Positions 1 through 8,946 of a stretch of DNA of 64,000 nucleotides are shown in pieces. Origin of the DNA: Herbaspirillum seropedicae (lineage in GTDB: Bacteria; Pseudomonadota; Gammaproteobacteria; Burkholderiales; Burkholderiaceae_D); the NCBI RefSeq assembly GCF_001040945.1, contig NZ_CP011930.1:3591021-3655020 (forward strand), read 5' to 3'. The position numbers and the translations under genes were made by a program. Every line of letters begins with the position of its first letter. Position 1 is the first letter of the stretch. The notes under the pieces were generated by a model that worked only from the letters and a program-made list of their open reading frames with translations, was not told the DNA's origin and did not search any database.

Positions 1-132
1 GGCGCGCAGCGCCGTCATCAATTCCTTGCTGGTGGCGAAGCTGCCGACCACTTCCAGGTCCGGCTCCTCGGCCAGGCGGGCGGCCAGGCCGTAACGGACC
101 ACCGCGTGGTCGTCGAGCAAGGCAATGCGCAT
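1..132 (-). CDS. Response regulator, N-terminal fragment (NarL/FixJ type), cut by window edge
   Basis: Only the first 44 codons lie in the window. Reading leftward from ATG at 132-130 gives MRIALLDDHAVVRYGLAARL and then AEEPDLEVVGSF. This is the start of a receiver domain: the acidic pair DD after the first beta strand and the H-x-V-V-R-x-G-L helix are typical of LuxR/NarL-type two-component response regulators. Such proteins are phosphorylated by a sensor kinase and bind DNA through a C-terminal HTH, which is outside the window, so the output domain is inferred. The partner kinase is not seen. Confidence 0.8.
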   Translation of the reverse strand, partial: MRIALLDDHAVVRYGLAARLAEEPDLEVVGSFATSKELMTALRA

Positions 133-586
133 CCTCGATGCCAGTGTCCATATCGTGCTGCTCATGCTGCTGTCCCGTCCCCGTTTTCTGTCGTGCTGCC
201 TCGACGCCGGCCTCATGCCTGGCGATGCAACGCAGGCGTTATTGTCCTGTAGCATGCGCTTTTCCCGCATAGGAATCGTCTCAAAAAACCGAGGGGAAAG
301 CGGCCTATATCCTCGGACCTGCATTCTGCCCTCCCACCTGGCAAGAGACTCCCAGATCATCACGGCTTCTCCTTTGCCCCCGCATGTATGAACTGGCAAC
401 ACGCCCACGGCGGAGGGGAAGAAGATGTTTGCTTCACTTACCCTGCCCGTCATGACAACCAAAATGCCGGAGCCGGCGTTAAGCCGCCAGAACGCCGGCT
501 GCGCCGCATTACACTTTCTTACAGCCGGGCTCACGGCCTTTGTCCATACTGGCCTCAACAAATGTCGAAAACTGCGAGGCTCATTG
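133..586. other. Intergenic region, no gene supported
   Basis: This 454-base stretch separates the divergent response regulator and the DUF1800 gene and should hold both promoters. Short open frames here lack ribosome sites and recognisable protein character. The frame of the DUF1800 gene stays open back to 425, but the signal peptide starts at 587, so I leave the upstream part as leader. No convincing operator or terminator was seen. Confidence 0.5.
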
Positions 587-2149
587 ATGCGCCCGTTACG
601 CCAACATCCGTCCGCCGCCCCTATGGCGCGCGCTCGTTGCCTGCTCACGCTGGCCCTGCTGGGACTGCTGGCGGGCCAATTGCCCGCAGCGCATGCCGCC
701 GCCCCCACGCCGGCAGCCGCGCCGCTGTCGGAACAGGAGCGTGCGCTGCACGTCTTGAACCGCCTGGCCTATGGCCCGCGTCCGGGTGACCTGGAAGAAG
801 TCGAGCGCATGGGCGTCAAGCGCTACATCGACCAGCAATTGCATCCAGAGCGCATCCCCCTGCCGGCGCAACTGCAGGCGTCGCTGGCAGCCCTGCCCGG
901 CTTGCAGATGACGCCGGCGCAATTGTTCGTGGACTATGGACCGCCCTCCTTCGACAAGGAGGGCAGCAAGGAAGAAAAGCAGGCCGCCCGCCAGCGCGCC
1001 CCCCGCGAGCTGACGCCGCAGTTCCATATGGCGCGGCTGCTGCAGGCCACCGAGAGTCCGCGCCAGCTGGAAGAAGTGATGACCGAATTCTGGGCCAATC
1101 ACTTCAATGTCTTCGAGGGCAAGGAATGGGTGCGCTATTGGGTAGGCGATTATGAAAAGAACGCCATCCGCCCCTATGCGCTGGGCAACTTCCGCGACCT
1201 GCTGGGCGCGGTGGCGCATCATCCGGCCATGCTCTACTACCTCGACAACTGGCTTTCCAGCGGCGCGGGCACCCGTGGAGCACGCGGGCGCTTCAAGGGA
1301 CTCAACGAGAACTACGCCCGTGAGCTGATGGAACTGCATACCCTGGGCGTGGACGGTGGCTACCAGCAGGCCGACGTGATCACGCTGGCGCGCATCCTCT
1401 CGGGCTGGACCATTGACGTCAATGCGATGAAAGCCGGCGCGGCCCCGTTCTCCTTCGCTGCGCAGCGCCATGACCCTAGCCCCAAGGTCTTCCTCGGCAA
1501 GCCACTGGCGGCCACAGGCTACCAGGAGGGTGAAGCCGCACTCGACATCCTGGCCAACCACCCTGCGACGGCGCGCTTCATCTCGACCCAGCTGGTGCAG
1601 TATTTCGTGTCGGACCAGCCCGATCCGGCGCTGGTGCAGAAGCTGTCACAGACCTTCCTCTCCACGCATGGCGATCTGCGCGCGGTGCTCAAGACCCTGT
1701 TCGACAGCCCGCAGTTCTGGGCGCGCAGCAATTACCAGACGCAATTCAAGACGCCCTACCAGTTCGTGGTGTCGGCCTTGCGCGCCAGCGACATCCCGGT
1801 GCGCAACGCCAAGCCGGTCAATGGTGCGCTGGCGCAGTTCGGCATGCCGCTGTATGGCTGGCTCACGCCGGAAGGCTACAAGTATTCGCAGGCGGCCTGG
1901 CTCAACCCGGACGCGCTGCTGCGGCGGATCAACTTTGCCGGCAACCTGGTCAATGGCAAGTCGCCGATTGCCCGGCCCGAGGGCGAAGCACCTCCTTCCA
2001 ACGCCGATGCGCGGCCCGTCGATGCGCAGCAGTTGCTGCGCACCCTGGGGCCGGCGGTCGCGCCGCAGACTGCGGCCAAGATCCTGGCCGCCCCAGAGAA
2101 CGTGCAGGCTGGCCTGATCCTGGGCAGCCCCGATTTCATGAAACGCTGA
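587..2149 (+). CDS. DUF1800 family exported protein
   Basis: A 520-residue protein. The frame is open from 425, but ATG 587 is chosen because a basic stretch, a hydrophobic core (LLTLALLGLLAGQL) and an Ala-x-Ala cleavage region follow, and GAGG sits about 6 bases upstream. After the leader comes the typical DUF1800 opening ALHVLNRLAYGPRPGDLEEV; the family motifs FWANHFNVF, NENYARELMELHTLGVDGGY and DVITLARILSGWT follow. Members are secreted proteins of unknown biochemical role and are nearly always paired with a DUF1501 protein, as here: the next gene starts 19 bases downstream. Co-export or formation of a surface complex is inference. Confidence 0.9.
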   Translation: MRPLRQHPSAAPMARARCLLTLALLGLLAGQLPAAHAAAPTPAAAPLSEQERALHVLNRLAYGPRPGDLEEVERMGVKRYIDQQLHPERIPLPAQLQASLAALPGLQMTPAQLFVDYGPPSFDKEGSKEEKQAARQRAPRELTPQFHMARLLQATESPRQLEEVMTEFWANHFNVFEGKEWVRYWVGDYEKNAIRPYALGNFRDLLGAVAHHPAMLYYLDNWLSSGAGTRGARGRFKGLNENYARELMELHTLGVDGGYQQADVITLARILSGWTIDVNAMKAGAAPFSFAAQRHDPSPKVFLGKPLAATGYQEGEAALDILANHPATARFISTQLVQYFVSDQPDPALVQKLSQTFLSTHGDLRAVLKTLFDSPQFWARSNYQTQFKTPYQFVVSALRASDIPVRNAKPVNGALAQFGMPLYGWLTPEGYKYSQAAWLNPDALLRRINFAGNLVNGKSPIARPEGEAPPSNADARPVDAQQLLRTLGPAVAPQTAAKILAAPENVQAGLILGSPDFMKR

Positions 2150-2168
2150 TCCCTGTCCAAGGACTTCC

Positions 2169-3482
2169 ATGAACCGTCGCGATTTCATCCGCTACCTGGG
2201 CGCCGCCACCGGTGGCGCCATCCTGGTGCCGGTCGGCCTGTCCGGCTGCGCGGTCGCCCCCACCGGCGACAAGAGCATCAGCCGCGCCACTCCGGCGCGG
2301 TTGGCCTATGGCTCGCCGGCGCCCAGGGCGCACGCCAACGGCGATGGTGCGCCACGCATGATCGTGGTGTTCCTGCGCGGCGCGGTCGATGGCTTGAATG
2401 TGGTGGTGCCGCATGGCGACCCGGAGTATTACCGCGCCCGCCCCAGCATCGCCGTGGCGCGTCCCGGCGAACCCAATGGCGCACTCGACCTGACTGGCTA
2501 CTTCGGCCTGCACCCTGCCCTCTCGCCGCTACTGCCATACTGGGAAAGCGGCCAGCTGGCCTTCGTGCATGCCTCTGGCTCCCCCGATGGCTCGCGCTCG
2601 CACTTCGAGGCGCAGGACTACATGGAGACCGGCACACCCGGACAGCACACCACCCGCGACGGCTGGCTCAATCGCCTCATGGGCTACCTGCCGCCGTCGG
2701 AATCGCCCCTGCAGGCGCTCAATGTGGGCGACGCCACGCCGCGCATCCTCAGCGGCCACAACGTCGTGGCCAACCTGCAGACCGGGCGGGCCGCCACGCG
2801 CCCCGGCCTGATCGACCAGCCGCGCATGATGCAGGCCTACGGCCCGCTCTATGAGGGCGACGACGCCATCGCCAAGGCCTACCGCGACGGCATCGCCGCG
2901 CGCCGCGAACTGATGGCCGAGATCAACAGCCAGGAACAGCAGATGGCCAACAACGGCGCGCCGCTGCCCAATGGGCTGTCGATGGATACGGCGCGGCTGG
3001 GCCGCTTGATGCGCCACGATCCGCGCATCCGCCTGGCCTTCCTGGCGGTGGGGGGCTGGGACACCCATATCAACCAGGGCAATGGGACTGGCCAACTGGC
3101 TGGACGGCTCTCCCCGCTGGGCGCAGGGCTGGCCACGCTGGCCCATGAGCTGGGGCCGGCCTTCAATGACACGGTGATCGTGGTGATGTCCGAATTCGGC
3201 CGCACCTTCCGCGAGAACGGCAATGGTGGCACCGATCATGGTCACGGCAATGCGATGTGGCTGATGGGAGGCAATCTGCGCGGCGGCAAGATCTATGGAC
3301 AGTGGCCGGGCTTGAACCAGGCGGCCCTGAACGAGGGGCGCGATCTGGCCATCACCACCGATTTCCGCGCGGTGCTGTGTGCGCTGTCGGAGCGGCATAT
3401 GCGCATTCCGGATCGGGCATTGGAGAAAATTTTTCCGCAATATGCAGCGGGTTCTAAAGGTGTGCCTGCGCTCTTTGTCTAA
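2169..3482 (+). CDS. DUF1501 family protein with twin-arginine signal
   Basis: A 437-residue protein starting MNRRDFIRYLGAATGGAILV. The RRDF motif followed by a moderately hydrophobic stretch and GLSGCA indicates Tat export of a folded protein, possibly lipidated at the Cys. The body carries DUF1501 signatures: VVFLRGAVDGLNVVVPHGD, SRSHFEAQDYMETGT, VIVVMSEFGRTFRENGNGG and TDHGHGNAMWLMGG. The fold is related to the alkaline-phosphatase/sulfatase superfamily, but the substrate is unknown. It lies 19 bases after the DUF1800 gene and is surely cotranscribed. No clear terminator follows. Confidence 0.9.
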   Translation: MNRRDFIRYLGAATGGAILVPVGLSGCAVAPTGDKSISRATPARLAYGSPAPRAHANGDGAPRMIVVFLRGAVDGLNVVVPHGDPEYYRARPSIAVARPGEPNGALDLTGYFGLHPALSPLLPYWESGQLAFVHASGSPDGSRSHFEAQDYMETGTPGQHTTRDGWLNRLMGYLPPSESPLQALNVGDATPRILSGHNVVANLQTGRAATRPGLIDQPRMMQAYGPLYEGDDAIAKAYRDGIAARRELMAEINSQEQQMANNGAPLPNGLSMDTARLGRLMRHDPRIRLAFLAVGGWDTHINQGNGTGQLAGRLSPLGAGLATLAHELGPAFNDTVIVVMSEFGRTFRENGNGGTDHGHGNAMWLMGGNLRGGKIYGQWPGLNQAALNEGRDLAITTDFRAVLCALSERHMRIPDRALEKIFPQYAAGSKGVPALFV

Positions 3483-3542
3483 GATGGCGCAGGAATTATC
3501 GGGATGAATTTCCAACCCAAGTTTTGGATATTTTCGCCATCC

Positions 3543-4156
3543 CTAGTTCTCGACACTCTTTGCCGGGCCGGTAAACGAACTAACCTTTGCGTTGTATTCC
3601 AATATCAAGTCTTGCCTACCAGACATGTCGATGACCTCGCCATGAGCAACCGCCCCAAATAATTCAGTGGTAACCAACATGAAAACTATGTCTTGCTCTG
3701 AATAGTTAGCCTCAACCTTGCCACTGTTATGCCGTCGCGATACCTGGTGAAAACCCGTATGAGTAAATCCACTCATAGTTTTCAGGCGTGGGTCTTTAAT
3801 GACGACAATACTTCCGAACGCCCTAGTTTTGGTTCGATGTCAGCGACGAGCTGCTTAAAGCTTCGGTCAATATCCCCAGTTTTGAATTTTCTGATTTGTT
3901 GATCAGTTGCGCATCGACGTAACCAGATTCCGCGTATCAGGGATTCCACCAGTACTTTAAGTAACGCGAAGGCAGATCCATATAGTTCAGATGAGCATAA
4001 AAGTGCTATTGCTGCTTGATGCTCAATAGCTACATCAAAACATCCAAGAGCGATCAATGATCGTTCGTCTACTGGCAGATCTAAGCCCGTCGACAAGCTA
4101 TCGAGCCACATCATCTGCCTCATTAAATGCTCGAATTGTGCGACGGCGGTGCTCAT
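3543..4156 (-). pseudogene. DUF6988 family protein, frameshifted
   Basis: Two overlapping-frame pieces together make one protein. The first (ATG 4156; GTG at 4186 also possible) reads ...SLIALGCFDVAIEHQAAIALL...GSAFALLKVLVESLIRGIWLRRCA and stops with SSLKTHA at 3782. The second, in another frame, continues MSGFTHTGFHQVSRRHNSG to a stop at 3543. Adding one G in the run near 3781 (TGAAAACT to TGGAAAACT) restores SLKTHAWKTMSGFTHTGFHQ, which agrees with my memory of the family (KSWKAMNSFTHTGFHQ). So this is a single-base deletion, real or a sequencing error. Repaired length about 204 residues. Function unknown. AT-richer than its neighbours, with a membrane-protein gene 49 bases upstream of this ATG. 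Confidence 0.75.
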
Positions 4157-4205
4157 TAGATTTTCTTGGTTCGAAGCTATTCCCACGTTTCTTTTCGCCT
4201 GACTT

Positions 4206-4550
4206 TCACAGGCTCGTCAGCAGGGTATCCCTGGAAGGGAGGTGGGCCTCCCAAGACGCGATGAAGCGCCCTTTGATGCGTTTTGCGTATGCGATTACCT
4301 CTTTAAATACCTTCTTCACCATAAGCAAATCCTCCTTTCTGCTGTTGGATAGCACTGCAATGAACTCTGCAACAACGAAGCCCACAAGGAAACCAAGTGG
4401 GCCAAAGATCATATGAACACAGCCAGCCATCATCAGTCTCAGGAGGCCACCTCTGAGAGACACCCTTTGAGGATGTTTCGGCTCGAATAGTCTAGCGCAA
4501 AGAACCAGCAGGCGTGATTTGCGCTTGATCGGGTTAATCCACCATCTCAT
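4206..4550 (-). CDS. Hypothetical membrane protein
   Basis: About 114 residues from ATG 4550 (the frame runs to a TTG at 4601, but AGAG lies just before ATG 4550). The sequence begins MRWWINPIKRKSRLLVLCARLF and has one long hydrophobic stretch, about residues 37-70 (LMMAGCVHMIFGPLGFLVGF and on), followed by a basic, probably cytoplasmic tail. I do not recognise a family. It precedes the frameshifted DUF6988 gene in the same direction and both sit in a lower-GC islet between core genes, suggesting horizontally acquired DNA. No function is assigned. Confidence 0.55.
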   Translation of the reverse strand: MRWWINPIKRKSRLLVLCARLFEPKHPQRVSLRGGLLRLMMAGCVHMIFGPLGFLVGFVVAEFIAVLSNSRKEDLLMVKKVFKEVIAYAKRIKGRFIASWEAHLPSRDTLLTSL

Positions 4551-4769
4551 GCTCTGAATCCAAAGACCGGTCAAGCCTGTTCCATAAACCAATGGACACA
4601 AGCAATGGTCTGTCTAGAAAATTCGAAGAGCCTGACGCCCGCTTTCTCCTGTTCAATCCCAACCACAACCGTCGGCGAGATAAAGATCATAGGGCGGCGA
4701 CTTTATGGTGTAGCCGAAGGCCGTTTATTTGAAGTTGCTGTAGCCGCTCAGCCCCAACCTTGGAGAGAT

Positions 4770-5201
4770 ATGCAGACCAGAACCGTTAAGTTCTTTGGCC
4801 TAGCTCTTTTAGTTTCTCTTGCGCTAGGCTTGATCATTCATTTCACAAGACCCCACTACGGTCGCTGCGACTTTTACAATCGGCCGGACACGTTGGACGG
4901 TGGTGTAAAACTCTTGAACGGAACGTCATATCGATTCCAGATGTGTGGTACTGGCGGAAATGATCAGGACGGAACGGACGACAAAATCGAGCTGAAGGTG
5001 TTCAACGATCAAGGTACGCTGCTCGCCAGGAGGTATTTTTCAGTCAACTGGTATGCTGGCAAAGGCTTTCATCAGCCCTTGACCTACGAAAACGACTCCG
5101 TTCGGTATATCGACGTGACTGAAAACTCAGAATACGAAAAGCGCTTGAGTATCCCGCCAACAAAGTGGGATTGGATCCGAGCCAGATTGCCGTTGTTTTG
5201 A
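4770..5201 (+). CDS. Hypothetical membrane-anchored protein
   Basis: A 143-residue protein. The frame opens at 4605, but ATG 4770 has GGAGA 5 bases upstream and starts MQTRTVKFFGLALLVSLALG, a clear signal anchor, so it is preferred. The exported part has two Cys (RCDFYNRPD and FQMCGTGGN) that could form a disulfide, and a compact beta-like region ending PPTKWDWIRARLPLF. I do not recognise a named domain. It is convergent with iscX; its last codons form one arm of a perfect inverted repeat (5181-5232). Probably part of the same lower-GC islet as the two minus-strand genes. Confidence 0.6.
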   Translation: MQTRTVKFFGLALLVSLALGLIIHFTRPHYGRCDFYNRPDTLDGGVKLLNGTSYRFQMCGTGGNDQDGTDDKIELKVFNDQGTLLARRYFSVNWYAGKGFHQPLTYENDSVRYIDVTENSEYEKRLSIPPTKWDWIRARLPLF

Positions 5202-5232
5202 CCGGGGGGTTGGTCACGATCGGCAATCTGGC
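5181..5232. other. Long inverted repeat between convergent genes
   Basis: GCCAGATTGCCG (5181-5192) is exactly complementary to CGGCAATCTGGC (5221-5232); inside lies a second pair, TGACC and GGTCA. The result is a nested hairpin covering the last codons of the plus-strand gene and the short gap before iscX. It lacks a clear T run, but its position suits a bidirectional transcription stop or mRNA 3' end stabiliser for both genes. Confidence 0.5.
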
Positions 5233-5237
5233 TGATG

Positions 5238-5432
5238 TCATTCAGCCTCGGCAATCCAGGCTGCCTGGATCGCTTCCAGGATGCGCTCACCGGAACGGTT
5301 GGGATCATCGTCAAATCCATCCAGCTCCATCACCCAGCGATGCAGGTCGGTGAAGCGGATGGTCTTGGGATCGGTCTCGGGAAACTTGTCGTAGAGTTCC
5401 TCGGCGATCTGCTGGGTATCAGTCCATTTCAT
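5238..5432 (-). CDS. iscX: Iron-sulfur cluster assembly accessory protein IscX
   Basis: A 64-residue acidic protein: MKWTDTQQIAEELYDKFPET, then DPKTIRFTDLHRWVMELDGF and DDDP. This matches IscX/YfhJ, a small winged-helix-like protein that binds IscS and modulates iron supply during cluster assembly. The start is ATG 5432, with GGAG 6 bases upstream, rather than the in-frame GTG at 5444. It is the last gene of the isc cluster, 54 bases after fdx, as in most proteobacteria. Confidence 0.95.
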   Translation of the reverse strand: MKWTDTQQIAEELYDKFPETDPKTIRFTDLHRWVMELDGFDDDPNRSGERILEAIQAAWIAEAE

Positions 5433-5486
5433 GTCGGTCTCCACGGCGCTGTGTGCGCCGGACGTACGCCTCAGTGGATCAGTGCG

Positions 5487-5825
5487 TCAGTGATTTTCCG
5501 AGGCGTGGTTGATGGTGTACTTGGGGATTTCGACGGTCAGGTCGTCTTCACCCAGCACCACCTGGCAGGACAGGCGCGAGGTGGCTTCCAGGCCCCAGGC
5601 CATGTCCAGCAGGTCTTCTTCCTTGTCGGTCGGATCGTCGAGCGTCTCGAAGCCTTCGCGGATGACGACGTGGCAGGTGGTACAGGCGCAGGATTTCTCG
5701 CAGGCGTGTTCGATGTCGATGTCGCTGTCCAGCAGCGCATCGCACAAGGTCTTGCCGGCGGGGGCGTCGATCACCGAGCCTTCGGGGCAAAGGACCGGAT
5801 GGGGGAGGATGACGATCTGGGGCAT
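5487..5825 (-). CDS. fdx: ISC-system [2Fe-2S] ferredoxin
   Basis: A 112-residue adrenodoxin-type ferredoxin. The cluster ligands fit C42, C48, C51 (HACEKSCACTTCH) and C87 (RLSCQ), with the extra non-ligand Cys 46 common in ISC ferredoxins. It passes electrons to IscS/IscU during cluster formation in the cytoplasm. The acidic region DDPTDKEEDLLDMAWGLE is typical of the family. It lies 45 bases after hscA and before iscX, the standard order. Confidence 0.96.
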   Translation of the reverse strand: MPQIVILPHPVLCPEGSVIDAPAGKTLCDALLDSDIDIEHACEKSCACTTCHVVIREGFETLDDPTDKEEDLLDMAWGLEATSRLSCQVVLGEDDLTVEIPKYTINHASENH

Positions 5826-5870
5826 GGTGGCTCTCGGGTCTTGTCTACAGTGTTCAGGTCAGGAAGCCGC

Positions 5871-7736
5871 TCAAGCGACTTCATCCAGTTTCTTGCCGGC
5901 CAGGGCGGCGTGGACGCTGCGGTCCATGCGGCGGGCGGCGAATTCCTCAGTACCATGCGCCAGCGCATCCACCGCGGCCTTGATGGCGAGGTGGTCGGTA
6001 CCTTGGGCAGCGGCGCTTACCGCCTCCACCTGCGCTTCAATGGCCTGGCGCTCGGCTTCGGACAGCAGCGCGGCGTCCGCCTGCAGCGCCGAGCGGGTGG
6101 CCAGGACGATGCGTTCGGCTTCGACCTGTTCTTCACGCAGGGCGCGGCGTTGCATGTCTTCGTCCGCCGAGCTGAAGGACTCTTGCAGCATGCGGGCGAT
6201 TTCGTCGTCGCCCAGGCCATACGAGGGCTTGACGGTGATGGAGGCTTCCACGCCCGAGGTCATCTCGCGCGCCGACACGGCCAGCAAGCCATCGGCATCG
6301 ACCTGGTAGGTCACGCGGATACGCGCCGCGCCAGCGGCCATCGGCGGAATGCCGCGCAGCTCGAAACGGGCCAGCGAGCGGCAGTCGGCCACCAGCTCGC
6401 GCTCGCCCTGCACCACGTGGATGGCCATGGCGGTCTGGCCATCCTTGAAGGTGGTGAATTCCTGGGCGCGCGCGCAGGGGATGGTGGAATTGCGCGGGAT
6501 GACCTTCTCGGCCAGCCCGCCCATGGTCTCGATGCCCAGCGACAGCGGGATCACGTCCAGCAGCAGCCAGTCGTCGCCCGGCGCACGGTTGCCGGCCAAC
6601 AGGTTGGCCTGCACGGCCGCGCCCAGCGCGACGACCTTGTCGGGGTCGATGTTGGACAGCGGATTGGTCTTGAAGAACTCGCCCACGGCGCGGCGGATAT
6701 GCGGCATGCGGGTGGCGCCGCCGACCAGCACCACGCCATCCACGTCTTCCACCGTCAAGCCGGCGTCGCGCAGGGCCTTGCGTACCGGGGCCATGGTCTT
6801 GGCCACCAGGTGCTGGGTGATCTCGTTGAATTGCGCAGCGGTGATCGACAGGTGGACTTCCTCGCCGGATCTGAGCACGGCATCGATCTGCACTTCGTCC
6901 TTGGTGGAGAGCAGTTCCTTGACCTCGCGGGCCTTGACCATCAAGAGGCGCGTATCTTCATCCGACAGCGGTTGCAGTTGCGCTTCGTGGCTGATCCAGC
7001 AGAACAGGCGATGGTCGAAGTCGTCGCCGCCCAGGGCCGAATCGCCGCCGGTGGCCAGCACTTCGAAGACGCCGCGCGTGAGCTTGAGGATGGAGATATC
7101 GAAGGTGCCGCCGCCCAGGTCGTAGACGGCGAAGACGCCTTCCGAAGAGTTGTCCAGGCCATAGGCGATGGCTGCCGCCGTCGGTTCGTTCAGCAGACGC
7201 AGCACATTCAGGCCTGCCAGTTGAGCGGCATCCTTGGTGGCCTGGCGCTGGGCATCGTCGAAGTAGGCCGGAACCGTGATGACGGCGCCGACCAGGTCGT
7301 CGCCCAGCGCGTCTTCGGCAGTCTGGCGCAGCGTGGCCAGGATCTGGGCCGACACTTCCACCGGGCTCTTCACGCCGGCCACGGTCTTGATCTGCACCAT
7401 GCCGGGCTGGTCCTGGAAGTCGTAGGGCATGTTCTCGGCGTGGGCAATGTCCTTGAGGCCGCGGCCCATGAAGCGCTTGACCGAGACGATGGTGTTGCGC
7501 GGATCGGTGGTCTGGGCCGCCTGGGCCTTGTAGCCGATGTTGGCATGGCCATTGGGCAGGTAGCGCACCACCGAAGGCAGCAGCACGCGGCCGTCGTCAT
7601 CGGCCAGCACTTCGGGAATGCTGTTGCGCACGGTGGCCACCAGCGAATTGGTGGTACCCAGGTCGATACCGACAGCCAGACGACGCTGGTGCGGCGCGGT
7701 GGACATGCCCGGTTCGGAAATCTGCAGTAAAGCCAT
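5871..7736 (-). CDS. hscA: Fe-S cluster assembly chaperone HscA (Hsp70 family)
   Basis: A 621-residue Hsp70 paralogue. The nucleotide-binding domain begins [19 protein letters not shown] (about residues 20-38); further ATPase motifs are [16 protein letters not shown] and [18 protein letters not shown]. The substrate-binding domain follows from about residue 390. With HscB it binds the LPPVK motif of IscU and drives cluster transfer. The N-terminal extension [19 protein letters not shown] is usual for HscA. The start at 7736 is kept on that basis. Unusually, a LysE-type exporter gene lies between hscB and hscA. Confidence 0.97.
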   Translation of the reverse strand: MALLQISEPGMSTAPHQRRLAVGIDLGTTNSLVATVRNSIPEVLADDDGRVLLPSVVRYLPNGHANIGYKAQAAQTTDPRNTIVSVKRFMGRGLKDIAHAENMPYDFQDQPGMVQIKTVAGVKSPVEVSAQILATLRQTAEDALGDDLVGAVITVPAYFDDAQRQATKDAAQLAGLNVLRLLNEPTAAAIAYGLDNSSEGVFAVYDLGGGTFDISILKLTRGVFEVLATGGDSALGGDDFDHRLFCWISHEAQLQPLSDEDTRLLMVKAREVKELLSTKDEVQIDAVLRSGEEVHLSITAAQFNEITQHLVAKTMAPVRKALRDAGLTVEDVDGVVLVGGATRMPHIRRAVGEFFKTNPLSNIDPDKVVALGAAVQANLLAGNRAPGDDWLLLDVIPLSLGIETMGGLAEKVIPRNSTIPCARAQEFTTFKDGQTAMAIHVVQGERELVADCRSLARFELRGIPPMAAGAARIRVTYQVDADGLLAVSAREMTSGVEASITVKPSYGLGDDEIARMLQESFSSADEDMQRRALREEQVEAERIVLATRSALQADAALLSEAERQAIEAQVEAVSAAAQGTDHLAIKAAVDALAHGTEEFAARRMDRSVHAALAGKKLDEVA

Positions 7737-7783
7737 AGGAATTGGACTCGTCGTGGAGCAGTGTTGAGCGACGTGACTCGCTG

Positions 7784-8410
7784 TTATTCAGGTAAGGCCA
7801 TCCGGATGCCCAGGCCGATGAAGGCACAGCCTGCCAGGCGGTTCAGATGGACGGAAGCACTGGCGCGGCGGCGGAAATACGCGCCGACCGCGCCGGAAAA
7901 AAGTGCGATGGCGCTGAAGATGGCAAAGGCCTGCACAATGAACACCAGCGCCAGCACCAGCATCTGCAAGGCTTCATGACCCGCTTCCCGCTGCACGAAC
8001 TGCGGCAGGAAGGCGATGAAGAACAGCGTCACCTTGGGATTGAGCATGTTGGCCAGCACGCTCTGCCAGTAGATACGGCGCAGCGGTACTGCGGCCGCGC
8101 CCTGCCCGTCTGCGGCCAGCGCCAGGCCTGCCGAGGCCGAGCGCAAGGTGCGCACGCCCAGGTAGGCCAGGTAGGCCGCGCCCGCATATTGCAGGGCGTG
8201 GTAGGCCGGCGGATAGGCCTTGATCAGGGCGGCAAAGCCCAGCACCGCCAGCAGCGTATGGAACACCAGTCCCGAGCAAAAACCGGCGGCGGCCACCAGG
8301 CCGGCCTTGCGGCCCTGGGCAATGCCGCGCGTGAGGACGTAGAGGTTGTCCGGGCCGGGGGCCAGGGTCAGCGTCATCGCGGCCAGCAGGAACAGGATCA
8401 GGTCAGGCAT
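7784..8410 (-). CDS. LysE/RhtB family amino-acid exporter inside the isc operon
   Basis: A 208-residue inner-membrane protein with about six hydrophobic segments. The start [20 protein letters not shown] (then DNLYVLTRG) carries the family motif P-G-P-x-x-L; a second signature is [18 protein letters not shown]. RhtB/LysE proteins export amino acids such as threonine, homoserine or lysine by proton antiport; the substrate cannot be read here. GGGAG lies 6 bases before ATG 8410, the gene begins 15 bases after hscB and ends 47 bases before hscA, so it is probably cotranscribed with both. An unrelated transporter between the two co-chaperones is not part of the textbook operon. Confidence 0.9.
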   Translation of the reverse strand: MPDLILFLLAAMTLTLAPGPDNLYVLTRGIAQGRKAGLVAAAGFCSGLVFHTLLAVLGFAALIKAYPPAYHALQYAGAAYLAYLGVRTLRSASAGLALAADGQGAAAVPLRRIYWQSVLANMLNPKVTLFFIAFLPQFVQREAGHEALQMLVLALVFIVQAFAIFSAIALFSGAVGAYFRRRASASVHLNRLAGCAFIGLGIRMALPE

Positions 8411-8425
8411 GGGCGGCTCCCGAGC

Positions 8426-8941
8426 TCAGCCTTCGATCAGGGCGAAGGCATCGCCGATCTCGGCGCCGAACTTGTCGAGGAACATCAGCTGGCGCACCAG
8501 CTTGCCGGCCGCGGCGTAGTCGCCGGTATCGAGCAGCGCTTCGATGCGGCCGATCTCGGCCTTCTTCTCGGCCAGCAGTTCGGCGTTGAGCTGTTCCAGG
8601 GCGTCGATGTCCTTGGCCGCCTTGGCGTCATCGAGGGTCTCGCGCCATTCCATCTGCTGCATCAGGAAGGCCGGGGCCATGGCGGTGTTGGATTCGGTCT
8701 GCAGGTCCACGCCGTGCAGTTCGCACAGGTAACGCGCGCGCTTCAAGGGATGCTTCAGCGTCTGGTAGGCCTCGTTGGCGCGCGTGGCCCATTGCATGGC
8801 CACGCGTTTTTCGGCATCGCTGGCGTGGGCGAACTTGTCCGGATGGGCCTGGCTCTGCACGCGATGGAAAGCCTGCTCCAGCGCCTTCAGGTCGATGGCG
8901 AAACGTTGCGGCAACTGGAACAGGTCGTAGTGGTTTTGCAT
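8426..8941 (-). CDS. hscB: Fe-S cluster co-chaperone HscB (J-domain protein)
   Basis: A 171-residue protein with an N-terminal J domain holding the catalytic H33-P34-D35 loop (QAHPDKF) and a C-terminal helical domain (about 90-171) that grips IscU. It stimulates HscA ATPase. The N-terminus MQNHYDLFQLPQRFAIDL is canonical, so ATG 8941 is kept although no good ribosome site precedes it; the 15 bases upstream are instead the T-rich tail of a terminator-like hairpin. Expression may depend on read-through or on a promoter within the preceding gap. Confidence 0.95.
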   Translation of the reverse strand: MQNHYDLFQLPQRFAIDLKALEQAFHRVQSQAHPDKFAHASDAEKRVAMQWATRANEAYQTLKHPLKRARYLCELHGVDLQTESNTAMAPAFLMQQMEWRETLDDAKAAKDIDALEQLNAELLAEKKAEIGRIEALLDTGDYAAAGKLVRQLMFLDKFGAEIGDAFALIEG

Positions 8942-8946
8942 GGCTG

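Noticed and set aside
5235..7730. 831-residue plus-strand open frame
   Set aside because: It is the exact antisense of hscA, fdx and iscX; high GC keeps the opposite frame open, and the translation has His/Gly/Gln-rich shadow composition.
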